64,000 nucleotides of DNA, taken from positions 1 to 64,000 of the forward strand of contig JACJYI010000010.1 in the NCBI GenBank assembly GCA_020636225.1. The letters run 5' to 3'. Position numbers and translations under genes: made by a program. The notes below the pieces were generated by a model, which was not told the DNA's origin, did not search any database, and saw nothing but the letters and a program-made list of their open reading frames with translations. Of the stretch, positions 9,346-17,439 are shown piece by piece. How positions within the stretch are numbered: the stretch's first letter is position 1; each line of letters begins with the position of its first letter. The stretch comes from Lewinellaceae bacterium (GTDB taxonomy: Bacteria > Bacteroidota > Bacteroidia > Chitinophagales > Saprospiraceae).

Positions 9346-10670
9346 ATCAATGATCAAACGGGTCAACCCGAATCAGGCGAGCACATTCTGGCGAATCTGA
9401 AACATCATTGTCCAGATAAAGAACTCCAGCGGGTTGTATGTCATAGCCCCGGGCTTTAGCCCGGGTTCTGATTCCATACAATTCAGCTTTTGGCGACCTG
9501 TTTGCCACCACCGCAAACAGGGTGACAAAACACCCCGAAGACCACTCTTCCACCATGCACCGTTGCTGGCTCACGGAAGTTGGACGGCAGTACTCCAGTC
9601 CCACGACATCGGTCTTCTTCCAACCCGAATCAGGCAAGCACAGTCTGGCGAATCTGAATCATCATTGTCCAGATAAAGAACTCAAACGGGGTTGATGTCA
9701 ATGCTCTGGCTTCAGCCCGGGGTTCTGATTCCGTCCAAATTGCGGCGACCTGTTTGCGACCACCGCAAACAGGGTGACAAAACACCCCGAAGACCACTCT
9801 TTCACCATACATCGTTGCTGGCTCACGGAAGTTGACAGCAGTACTCCAGTCCCACGACATCGGTCTTCGGTCAACTGAATCAGGCGAGAACATTCTGGCG
9901 TATCTGAAACATCAGTCAGATAAAGAACTCCATCGGGGTTGTGATATCAATAGCCCTGGTCTTCAGCCCGGGGTTCTGATTCCGTCCAAATCTGTTTTGG
10001 CGACCTGTTTGCGACCACCGCAAACAGGGTGACAAAACACCCCGAAGACCACTCTTTCACCATACATCGTTGCTGGCTCACGGAAGTTGGACAGCAGTAC
10101 TCCAGTCCCACGACATCGGTCTTCGGTCAACCCGAATCAGGCGAGAACATTCTGGCGTATCTGAAACATCATTGCCCAGATAAAGAACTCCAGCGGGGTT
10201 GTACGTCAATAGCCCCGGGCTTCAGCCCGGGGTTCTGATTCCGTACAAATCTGTTTTGGCGACCTGTTTGCCACCACCGCAAACAGGGTGACAAAACACC
10301 CCGAAGACCACTCTTTCATCATGCATCGTTGCTGGCTTACAGAAGTTGGACAGCAGTACTCCAGTTCCACGACATCGGTCTTCGGTCAACCCGAATCAGG
10401 CGAGCACATTCTGGCGAATCTGAAACATCATTGTCCAGATAAAGAACTCCATCGGGGTTGTACGTCAATAGCCCCGGGCTTCAGCCCGGGGTTCTGATTC
10501 CGTCCAAATCTGTTTTGGCGACCTGTTTGCCACCACCGCAAACAGGGTGACAAAACACCCCGAAGACCACTCTTTCACCATACATCGTTGCTGGCTTACA
10601 GAAGTTGGACAGCAGTACTCCAGTCCCACGACATCGGTCTTCGGCCAACACGAATCAGGTGAGAACAGGC
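9346..10670. repeat. Tandem array B: five units of about 258 bp
   Basis: Units begin near CAACCCGAATCAGGCGAGCA at about 9365, 9622, 9880, 10130 and 10388, with a truncated sixth at about 10645. Each contains the palindrome AGCCCCGGGCTTCAGCCCGGGG (decayed in the second and third units) and a second inverted repeat CCTGTTTGC-n7-GCAAACAGG, followed by a constant stretch ending in CACGACATCGGTCTTC. Short open frames run through each unit but their translations repeat with the unit and match nothing I know. The array directly abuts array A. Confidence 0.9.
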
Positions 10671-10787
10671 AGGAACTGAGGAACCAGGAACGAAGGAACC
10701 GACATTCGACCCAGCCTCACGTTGTACCTTTACCCGTTCGAAAACGATACCATCCAGTTCATCGTCTTACCTCACAACCTCCTCCAC

Positions 10788-11531
10788 ATGGTCCATATTC
10801 TCAATGGTGATGCCCTGCGCGAACGATTCCCCGGCAGCCTGGCCGGCCGTCAGATCGTCGCTCGCGAATGCCTGGTCGACGGTGACGTCGAAGGCAATAC
10901 CCTGGAACAGGTCGGCAGATCCCGGGAGGAGTTCCTCCTGGCCGTCTACGGTGTGCCTGTCCAGGAGTACCAGGAACACAGCCTGGTGGAGTTGAAGAAG
11001 ATTCAGTCCATCCCGAATGGCGAGGAGATCGCCCTGTGGTTTGAGGATGACCTGTTCTGTCAGGTGAACCTCTGGTTCGTCTGCTGGTTGCTGGACGAAT
11101 CGGGACGGGATCACACCCTCTACCTGGTCAGGCCACCCGCTGATTCGCCATACTCCTTTGCCCATGCGGATGAAGCTGGCTTGCAGGCTTGCCTGGAGGC
11201 CCGACAGTCTGTTTCTTCGGCCGAGCGTTCAGCCTTTGCCGGAATGTGGAGAGCCTATCAGTACGAAGATCGGATCGCCATGCATCGATTGGCAACCGGT
11301 CCGCTTCAGGCCTTTGATTTCCTGTTACCCGTGATCGATGCCGAGGTCAGCCGCTATCGCGACGAATCCGGATGGAGCCCCATGGAGCGGGCTGTCGCGG
11401 AGATCATTCAAAAAGATCCTGGAGGGGATTTTCCGGCTCATTTTGCCACCTTCTCCAGGGCATTTCCAATATACGGACTGGGCGATCTGCAATTCAAGCG
11501 GGTGTGGGAAGAGGTAAAGGAGAAAGGTTGA
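10788..11531 (+). CDS. DUF1835 domain-containing protein
   Basis: 247 residues. The N-terminus 'MVHILNGDALRERFPGSLAG' followed by 'VARECLVDGDVEG' is characteristic of DUF1835 proteins, and the later 'WFEDDLFCQVNLWFVCWLL' fits the same family. No signal peptide, so probably cytoplasmic. The function is not known. The frame extends upstream to a TTG at 10722, but the ATG at 10788 coincides with the family's conserved N-terminus and is chosen. A TACCTTTA -7-like element lies about 60 bp upstream. It stands just outside array B. Confidence 0.8.
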   Translation: MVHILNGDALRERFPGSLAGRQIVARECLVDGDVEGNTLEQVGRSREEFLLAVYGVPVQEYQEHSLVELKKIQSIPNGEEIALWFEDDLFCQVNLWFVCWLLDESGRDHTLYLVRPPADSPYSFAHADEAGLQACLEARQSVSSAERSAFAGMWRAYQYEDRIAMHRLATGPLQAFDFLLPVIDAEVSRYRDESGWSPMERAVAEIIQKDPGGDFPAHFATFSRAFPIYGLGDLQFKRVWEEVKEKG

Positions 11532-11628
11532 GGTTCAGCTGGCAGATGATTGGAAATATGTACTATCTTACAAGCCAGCCACCGGATAAAAGTCGCTTGA
11601 TCAAAGCTTGCCCGAATCGGACTTTATC

Positions 11629-12591
11629 ATGAAAAAGCAATTGGTTTTCCTGCTTCCTTTGTTGATCCTGGTCGTGACGATGGAGTCGCTTTCCGCGCAG
11701 ATCATTGCCGGTACGGGTGAATTCACCTATTATTTTTTACGCACCATTGCCCGCGGTCAAACTGAAAAAGCCATCAAGATTGACGTAGATGGCGACAGTG
11801 TCTGGGATTTCCGCATTTATGGCAGTTCACCATTCCCGGAAGGTTGGGTGAAAAGCAGTTCCTTTATCTACATGCAATCATTTCACAACCGGGCAAGAGC
11901 ATGTCGGACGTTGATGGATGCGGTGGTCTATCCATTCAATTCGGGTAGTCTTTGTGCTTGTGAAGAACAATTTAACAAGCGATGGACAGGAACAGGTGAA
12001 ACCATCCTTCTTGGCCAGATGACCTGGATAGGGGGTGGCATTTGGCAGAAGCTGTCTGATAAATATATTGCGATCCGCATCGATGAGAATGGAAAGGATG
12101 TGTTCGGATGGCTCAAGTTTTCACAACAGGTTGCACCGAACGGATTTTGGTTGGCATTAAAAGGCATTGGTGCAGATACGCTGGGCTGGAAGCCGATCCT
12201 GGAGGTTGAAGAATATATTCCACCACCTGAACTGAAGCAGTACGAGGATGTCTTCATCCCGGAGATCATACCTCCAGACACGACGGATGAAGGTGGAGAT
12301 ACCACCATTGTCGAACCTCCGCCCCCGCCTTTGGTTGATTCTTCACTCCAGGCTTTTCCCAATCCATTCGGAGATGAACTCACCGTCAATCTCCTGGGGA
12401 TCAAAGATATCATGCGTTTGGAATTGATCGATTTCAATGGCCGAATGGTCTATCAAGAGCGATTTTTCAAATCGGAGATTGTCACCATCCCCACATCCTA
12501 CCTGCCACCCGGTCAATACGTCTTGCGTGTGGTCCGATATTCACATCCACCCAGCCTGATTCGGGTCCTTCGGATCAATCCACGGGAATAG
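11629..12591 (+). CDS. Secreted protein of unknown function with T9SS sorting domain
   Basis: 320 residues. The signal peptide is MKKQLVFLLPLLILVVTMES plus LSAQ. The middle (about 25-190) contains 'KIDVDGDSVWDFRIYGSSPF' and 'YIAIRIDENGKDVFGWLKFS', a beta-rich module I do not recognise by name but which is common in Bacteroidota surface proteins. A Pro-rich linker follows (about residues 220-240, 'VEPPPPPLVDSS'), then a T9SS C-terminal domain ('LQAFPNPFGDELTVNLLG', 'LIDFNGRMVYQE', '...PPGQYVLRVVR'). The start is the ATG at 11629 rather than the in-frame TTG 21 bp upstream, because the signal peptide begins there. Confidence 0.75.
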   Translation: MKKQLVFLLPLLILVVTMESLSAQIIAGTGEFTYYFLRTIARGQTEKAIKIDVDGDSVWDFRIYGSSPFPEGWVKSSSFIYMQSFHNRARACRTLMDAVVYPFNSGSLCACEEQFNKRWTGTGETILLGQMTWIGGGIWQKLSDKYIAIRIDENGKDVFGWLKFSQQVAPNGFWLALKGIGADTLGWKPILEVEEYIPPPELKQYEDVFIPEIIPPDTTDEGGDTTIVEPPPPPLVDSSLQAFPNPFGDELTVNLLGIKDIMRLELIDFNGRMVYQERFFKSEIVTIPTSYLPPGQYVLRVVRYSHPPSLIRVLRINPRE

Positions 12592-12651
12592 TGGACAGAG
12601 GGTCGTTACCATCTCATCGTGGGTTTATGTTATAGGTCGTAAGTTTACACG

Positions 12652-13188
12652 ATGCAAAATTATATCGCACTTTTGCGCGGCATCAATGTCAGCGGTCAGA
12701 AGCTCATCAGGATGAAGGACCTGGTCCAGCTGCTGGAAAGTGCGGGATTGAAACAGGTTCAAAATTATATCCAGAGCGGTAATATTGCCTTCCAGTCCTC
12801 GGAACAGCGCATTCCTGTTCTGGTCGATTCCATCCAGGGTGCTATAAAGAAGGAGTATGGCTTTGATGTGCCCACCCAGATCCTCACGCCAGGAAAATTG
12901 AAACAGGTCATTGAGCAGAATCCGTTTCTGGCCCGGCCGGATTTCGTGGAGAACAAGATGTATGTCACCTTCCTTGACGCGTTACCCGCAACGGTGCCGG
13001 AAGTAGGGTCAAAAGCAAAGGGGAATGATGAGTATGTGATCGACGGGGATCTGATTTATTCCTATCTCGTCGAGGGTGCCGGAAAAACAAAATTGACCAA
13101 TGCATATTGGGAGACCCTGTTGAAAGTAAGTGCCACCTCGCGAAATTGGCGGACGACGGTGAAACTTTTTGAAATGGTCAAGCAATGA
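12652..13188 (+). CDS. DUF1697 family protein
   Basis: 178 residues, typical for DUF1697. The N-terminal signature 'MQNYIALLRGINVSGQKLIR' is followed by 'LLESAGLKQVQNYIQSGNIA', and the C-terminal half holds 'KMYVTFLDALPA' and '...SATSRNWRTTVKLFEMV'. Cytoplasmic; the biochemical role of the family is unknown. Its TGA overlaps the ATG of the next gene (ATGA), so translation of the two is probably coupled even though the next product carries a signal peptide. Confidence 0.9.
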   Translation: MQNYIALLRGINVSGQKLIRMKDLVQLLESAGLKQVQNYIQSGNIAFQSSEQRIPVLVDSIQGAIKKEYGFDVPTQILTPGKLKQVIEQNPFLARPDFVENKMYVTFLDALPATVPEVGSKAKGNDEYVIDGDLIYSYLVEGAGKTKLTNAYWETLLKVSATSRNWRTTVKLFEMVKQ

Positions 13189-14024
13189 AAAAGAAGCTGT
13201 TCGTCCTACTTGTTTTCAAAGTGGTTTTCATGAAAGCAGGGTTTGCACAATGCTTTAGTTTGGATTCCATTCCGAAATATCATACGGCAAGCATCATCCT
13301 GGATCCGGCAATCGGGGAAGAAGGATTTCACAAGCTGGAAATTATGCGTGTTTCCAGTGATGCGTTCATGGCGTTTTATACCCATCCAATGATTTTTGTC
13401 GGCGGTGAATGTGAAGCACACCACGGTGTGCTTATCGAACACGAATTATTTCCACTGATCAACCAACTGTTCTGTTCAGGTATCAAGTTCTATCCAGATA
13501 GAAAATTGACTCGATGGTACAAGGATACAGGGCGGATACCTTCCGTTCTCTTTAACCAGATACCGGATTCCTTGTCGGTCGAGTCTGATCTCTATCGCAG
13601 ACTGGAGGAATTGCTGTTCGGTGCATACATCATCCAACAGCAAAACCGGCAATCGGCCTATTTGTCCCAAGTGACCACTTCTCTCCTGGGATGTTACAAA
13701 GCCTTTGGAAATGAATCCATCACGCTCCAGTCCAGTGATATACAATTGACCAGGTTGAACGACCCGCCAACGCAAACCAACGACCTTTGCTTCTGGTGCT
13801 TTGTACCCGGTTTGGTAGCCATGTCCGGGCCTTGTTATGGGGGTGTGGATATGGCCTATCAATGGGAGTTGATCCAGGATTTTGGTGAGCTTCGGATGTG
13901 CCTCTTTTCCAGTGCGGAAAAGGAGCCCGAATCCAGGAGATGTCTGTATTCGTTCTATTTGGATAAGCCCGAGACGAACCCTTTGGAACTCAGGACAAGG
14001 CCCAGGTATCCGGATTGTGAGTAA
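13185..14024 (+). CDS. Putative secreted protein, first of three tandem paralogues (unrecognised family)
   Basis: 279 residues. The signal peptide is 'MKKKLFVLLVFKVVFMKAGF' followed by AQ. I recognise no named domain. It shares with the next two genes a 'DSIP' motif just after cleavage, a helix-like 'LLFGAYIIQQQNRQ' segment, an 'LLGCYKAF' strand and the best-conserved block 'CFWCFVPGLVAMSGPCYGG' followed by 'YQWELIQDFGELRMCLF'. The paired Cys residues suggest disulfides in an exported protein. No lipobox, T9SS sorting domain or membrane segment is seen. It overlaps the DUF1697 gene by 4 bp. Confidence 0.65.
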   Translation: MKKKLFVLLVFKVVFMKAGFAQCFSLDSIPKYHTASIILDPAIGEEGFHKLEIMRVSSDAFMAFYTHPMIFVGGECEAHHGVLIEHELFPLINQLFCSGIKFYPDRKLTRWYKDTGRIPSVLFNQIPDSLSVESDLYRRLEELLFGAYIIQQQNRQSAYLSQVTTSLLGCYKAFGNESITLQSSDIQLTRLNDPPTQTNDLCFWCFVPGLVAMSGPCYGGVDMAYQWELIQDFGELRMCLFSSAEKEPESRRCLYSFYLDKPETNPLELRTRPRYPDCE

Positions 14025-14227
14025 TGACCTATTCTTCCTGAGGCTATTTAATGAAAGGAATCATCGCATGGAATGCCAATACATGGACCATTCGTTCAGG
14101 GATAAAAGGGACAACGCTCTTGAGGAAATCAGTCCATGCCTCCTGAACCTGAGTCCTGTGTGATGGGAAATAAAAGGTGCAGGATGATCGATTCGATTTG
14201 AAAAAATAGGTATTGTCGACAAGAACA

Positions 14228-15151
14228 ATGAACTGGAGTATGATCGATGTTATATCATGCCGATATGTCTGGATTGCTCTGATTTGCATTTGCATTTCAC
14301 CTGTTGCCATCGCCCAGAAGGAGGTGACCCGGATACGTATTGACTCCATTCCCCGAAATCAGTATGTTCGTATCCTTTACAATCCTAAAGACTCGGAAAC
14401 GGGCCCACTGGCATTTGATCTGTTTCGAAGCAAGGTGGATACGTATTATATTTCCTTAGCCCTGCCCGTTATCTGGATCGGGATCAATCATTTTCGTGAT
14501 GAACCGCTGGATGTAACTGGGCCACTTTTGTCTAAGATCAATGAATTGGTCTCCTCAGGTGAATGGGTATATATCCAGCCGGATGAATTTCCGATTTTAA
14601 GATATCCTGATCAATTTGGTGCCGTTCACAATTCAGGACAGGATTTGGTCTGGGACTCTCTCTTCCTGGATATATTCAATGGTCATCTGTCTGCCACACT
14701 GTCAGATGCCCTCAGGATTCAGCAAGTCAATCTGGCGTCGTATGCCAGGGTATTTCCAGGTTGTTATCGTGTTCACATGAAACCAAAGAAATTGCACAGG
14801 GCGAGGAGGATTACACTCAATCGATCTGTTCCGGATGTGCAGGATCTCAGCAAGGATTGTTATTGGTGCTTTCTACGCGACAGGATGATCATGAGCGGTC
14901 CATGTTTCGATGGGACGGAATTATCCTATTTTTGGAAACTCAGGCAGGAGATCGGTTATTATACACTTTGCTTGTTTTCCGATGAACCGAACGGATCGGA
15001 TGCATGTAGCTTCCAGTTTTATATCACATCATATACAGACAACAATACCATTTACATGGAGAATTCTCCTTTTAATACATGCAATCCTCCGAGTTTGCTT
15101 GAATCGCCTGCACTCCTTCCTGCAAAGGGACAGAATGCGGTCGTTGATTAG
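14228..15151 (+). CDS. Putative secreted protein, second tandem paralogue
   Basis: 307 residues from the ATG at 14228 (an in-frame ATG at 14237 is equally possible; the TTG at 14213 is less likely). The signal peptide ends 'CISPVAIAQ'. It keeps the family marks: 'IDSIPRNQYVRILYNP', an 'ALRIQQVNLASY' helix, 'FPGCYRVHM' and the C-terminal block 'CYWCFLRDRMIMSGPCFDG' with 'FWKLRQEIGYYTLCLFS'. The Cys pattern C-x2-C...SGPC matches the first paralogue. The gene is visibly more AT-rich than the housekeeping genes nearby. Function unknown. Confidence 0.6.
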   Translation: MNWSMIDVISCRYVWIALICICISPVAIAQKEVTRIRIDSIPRNQYVRILYNPKDSETGPLAFDLFRSKVDTYYISLALPVIWIGINHFRDEPLDVTGPLLSKINELVSSGEWVYIQPDEFPILRYPDQFGAVHNSGQDLVWDSLFLDIFNGHLSATLSDALRIQQVNLASYARVFPGCYRVHMKPKKLHRARRITLNRSVPDVQDLSKDCYWCFLRDRMIMSGPCFDGTELSYFWKLRQEIGYYTLCLFSDEPNGSDACSFQFYITSYTDNNTIYMENSPFNTCNPPSLLESPALLPAKGQNAVVD

Positions 15152-15253
15152 GGGGCCGTCACCAGGTCAGGGCTATCCAGGATGGTATCATCGGATGATT
15201 TGGAGTGGCAGGTAAATGAATCTCGATTGGTTTGAAAGTTTTAATCATTCGCA

Positions 15254-16099
15254 GTGAGGTATCTGATCTATTGTCATTTAATAATTGTTTTCCTGGTCAA
15301 TTCTTCCTTGTTGATGGCTCAGGTCAATGAATATAACATCGACTCCATGGCATTGGAGGGGGATGTCAATCTATTTCTTCGATCTGTTCGGAATCCGACA
15401 GATGAGCATCATATCTGTCTGTCATTGTCGGACTCAAGCACCTTGAATGCATGGTATTATGGGCCCATCCTGTGGATGGGTGAAGGAGCCCAGCCGCCGA
15501 GACCTGCCAGAGTGAATGATGATGTAAAGATCAATCTGGAACTGTTGATCCAAGAAGCCCAGGTTCACAAGTTTCAGGGAGCAAGCAGAAATTTGAAAGG
15601 AAAGTGGATAGTCCGAAACTGGTATCCTGAGCCCTACTGGGAGCGCTTATACAAACACATCGAGGATATGATTTTTGGAGAGGAGATCCGGCAGCAAAGT
15701 AAATTGCGGGACCATGCTATTGCAGTAGAGACATTCGAATTGCTGGGTGACTATTCGAGCAAATTCAGATATGATCCGTCATGTGACTTGCTGGATATTT
15801 TCCTTACTCCAGTCTCGAATGGATTCCAGCATGAAAATGAAATGTGCCGCTGGATAATCCGACAGGATGTCATTGAAATATCAGGCCCATGCTTCAATGG
15901 ATTATTCGGTCATTGTGGATGGGAGCTTGTTTCGGTTTTTGGCACCTGGCGGCTAGTACTCAAGGAACCCGACTGTTCCCCACTATGGGGTCCTGAAATC
16001 AACTTGAATTTTAGCTTATTTCAGAAGGATGATGGACGACTTTTATTATCCACGTTCGAGCCGATGAAATTCTTAATGCATCAAGCTCGAAAAAATTGA
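15254..16099 (+). CDS. Putative secreted protein, third tandem paralogue
   Basis: 281 residues starting at GTG (MRYLIYCHLIIVFLVNSSLL then MAQ), the only start codon that gives a complete signal peptide. It is the most divergent of the three but still shows 'IDSM', 'DMIFGEEIRQQSKLRD', 'FELLGDY' and the C-terminal block 'CRWIIRQDVIEISGPCFNG' with 'GWELVSVFGTWRLVL'. The second Cys of the C-x2-C pair is replaced by Ile-Ile, so the putative disulfide is not conserved. No sorting domain is seen. Function unknown. Confidence 0.6.
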   Translation: MRYLIYCHLIIVFLVNSSLLMAQVNEYNIDSMALEGDVNLFLRSVRNPTDEHHICLSLSDSSTLNAWYYGPILWMGEGAQPPRPARVNDDVKINLELLIQEAQVHKFQGASRNLKGKWIVRNWYPEPYWERLYKHIEDMIFGEEIRQQSKLRDHAIAVETFELLGDYSSKFRYDPSCDLLDIFLTPVSNGFQHENEMCRWIIRQDVIEISGPCFNGLFGHCGWELVSVFGTWRLVLKEPDCSPLWGPEINLNFSLFQKDDGRLLLSTFEPMKFLMHQARKN

Positions 16100-16107
16100 T
16101 GCGCCGC

Positions 16108-16689
16108 CTAGTTGACCAACTTGACTTGGGTGTGAATTAACTGATTCACTGCCAGATACACCAGCTCGGGACGCCTCGGTCGCCAGATCACATCGTTGAA
16201 ATGTGGCCCCACATGGATATAGTGATCAAGCCGACGATACCGGATTTCCTCATAGACATGCTGCTCCGTATTCAGTAGGCAAACCCATCCGTTCTCCTCT
16301 TTGATGTCATCCCACCATTCCTCATAATAATCGGCATCATCTGCATGGAAATTGAACACACTTTCGCAGACGAGGATATATCTGTAGATCCCTTTCCGGA
16401 TCATCGGGTCGATGAGGTTGCGTTTGAGGGCCTCTATATCATTGTGAAGGCAGTCATTCCATTCGCCGATCAACTCCAGGATGGCATATCCTTCCTCATA
16501 GTCCACGAACAGAGCCTTGCCATAGAGCGTGGTTGATCCCAGGTTGTCCCATTGTGGATGAATATAGTAGTTGTACACCTTTTGCGTAAAATGAAACTCG
16601 TCGTACTGCCGGCGAAAGAACGGAGAGTGACGATCTTCGGAAGCGATGTACAGGTCCCGCCAGAGGAAATGCGGTTCGATGTCGTGCAT
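16108..16689 (-). CDS. Conserved hypothetical protein of Bacteroidota
   Basis: 193 residues from the ATG at 16689 (MHDIEPHFLWRDLYIASEDR). The frame continues to 16755 but would then overlap the divergent kinase gene. I remember close relatives in many Bacteroidota genomes, always unannotated. They keep 'NYYIHPQWDNLGSTTLYGKA', 'LFVDYEEGYAILELIGEWND' and 'CESVFNFHADDADYYEEWWD'. Rich in acidic and aromatic residues, no signal peptide or membrane segment, presumably cytoplasmic. Divergently oriented to the kinase gene, with 64 bp between the starts for both promoters. Confidence 0.75.
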   Translation of the reverse strand: MHDIEPHFLWRDLYIASEDRHSPFFRRQYDEFHFTQKVYNYYIHPQWDNLGSTTLYGKALFVDYEEGYAILELIGEWNDCLHNDIEALKRNLIDPMIRKGIYRYILVCESVFNFHADDADYYEEWWDDIKEENGWVCLLNTEQHVYEEIRYRRLDHYIHVGPHFNDVIWRPRRPELVYLAVNQLIHTQVKLVN

Positions 16690-16753
16690 GGGATAAAGGT
16701 CGGTTGTGGCGCAAAGATGTGCAAGTGGTTCGCCGGCATTGTACCTTGGTACC

Positions 16754-17275
16754 ATGAGTCATCGTGCACCATTGATCGTGATCTCCGGTCCGGAATCATC
16801 CGGCAAGACCACGCTGGCCGGTCAGCTGGCCAGCCTGCTCGGCATGCCCCTGGTGGTCGAAGTGGCCAGGGACATGCTCGAACAGCTAGGTGGTGCCTAC
16901 AGCGAACCGGATGTCTATCGCATGGCCATCCACCAATGGCGTCTCCAGGAGTCGATCAGGCAGACAGGCGGCCTCGCGCTGGCAGATACCGACCTGCTGA
17001 CCTACCGGATCTGGCTGGAAGAGCGCTTCGGGACCTGCAGCCCATGGATAGCAGCCCTTCACCGGCGCACCCTGCCGGTCCATTATCTGCTCTGTGTGCC
17101 CGATATCGATTGGGAGCCAGATCCCCTTCGGGAAAATCCCCACGACCGCGACCTTCTGTTGGATCGTCACCGGCAGATCCTCCAGGCGGAGGGAATGAGC
17201 TTTGATCTCATCAGCGGCCAGGGAGACGAACGCCTCCGACAGGCCCTGGGATTTCTGCATCATTTGGGTATTTGA
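16754..17275 (+). CDS. NadR/Ttd14-like P-loop ATPase (AAA_28 family), probable small-molecule kinase
   Basis: 173 residues. The Walker A motif 'ISGPESSGKTT' lies at residues about 9-19, followed by 'QLASLLGMPLVVEVARDMLE' and a Walker B-like 'LALADTDLLTYRIWLEER'. This is the pattern of the NadR kinase-type AAA_28 domain. NadR phosphorylates nicotinamide riboside; relatives in Bacteroidota often sit beside vitamin uptake genes. Here the next gene, behind a TPP riboswitch beginning about 25 bp downstream, is a TonB receptor, so a role in vitamin (thiamin or NAD precursor) salvage is a reasonable inference. The start is the ATG at 16754. Confidence 0.75.
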   Translation: MSHRAPLIVISGPESSGKTTLAGQLASLLGMPLVVEVARDMLEQLGGAYSEPDVYRMAIHQWRLQESIRQTGGLALADTDLLTYRIWLEERFGTCSPWIAALHRRTLPVHYLLCVPDIDWEPDPLRENPHDRDLLLDRHRQILQAEGMSFDLISGQGDERLRQALGFLHHLGI

Positions 17276-17297
17276 TCCCTGGCAGCTACCTTCGTTC

Positions 17298-17383
17298 CAA
17301 ACATCGGGGTGTCAGACCCAATCGTCTGACTGAGATCATACCCATTGAACCTGCCCGGGTCATGCCGGGAAGGGAAGATGCTC
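17298..17383 (+). promoter_or_regulatory. TPP (thiamin pyrophosphate) riboswitch
   Basis: The conserved THI-box blocks appear in the right order and spacing: GGGGTG (17306-17311), CTGAGA (17330-17335), ACCC (17340-17343) and GAACCTG (17347-17353). A hairpin CCCGG-gtcat-GCCGG follows, and then the GGGAAGGGAAG 3' side of P1. The element ends about 55 bp before the ATG of the TonB receptor. The space in between contains GGTGATCACC and a second GATCACC, which might take part in the expression platform. TPP binding would reduce expression of the receptor, the usual logic in Bacteroidota. Confidence 0.88.
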
Positions 17384-17439
17384 CTCCAGCCTGCCGTCCG
17401 TGCAGACATCCCGGTGATCACCACCAAAATGATCACCAC

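Noticed and set aside
9991..10810. Repeated small proteins (69-87 codons) in array B
   Set aside because: The translations recur with the repeat unit, lack initiation context and show no coding-type variation.
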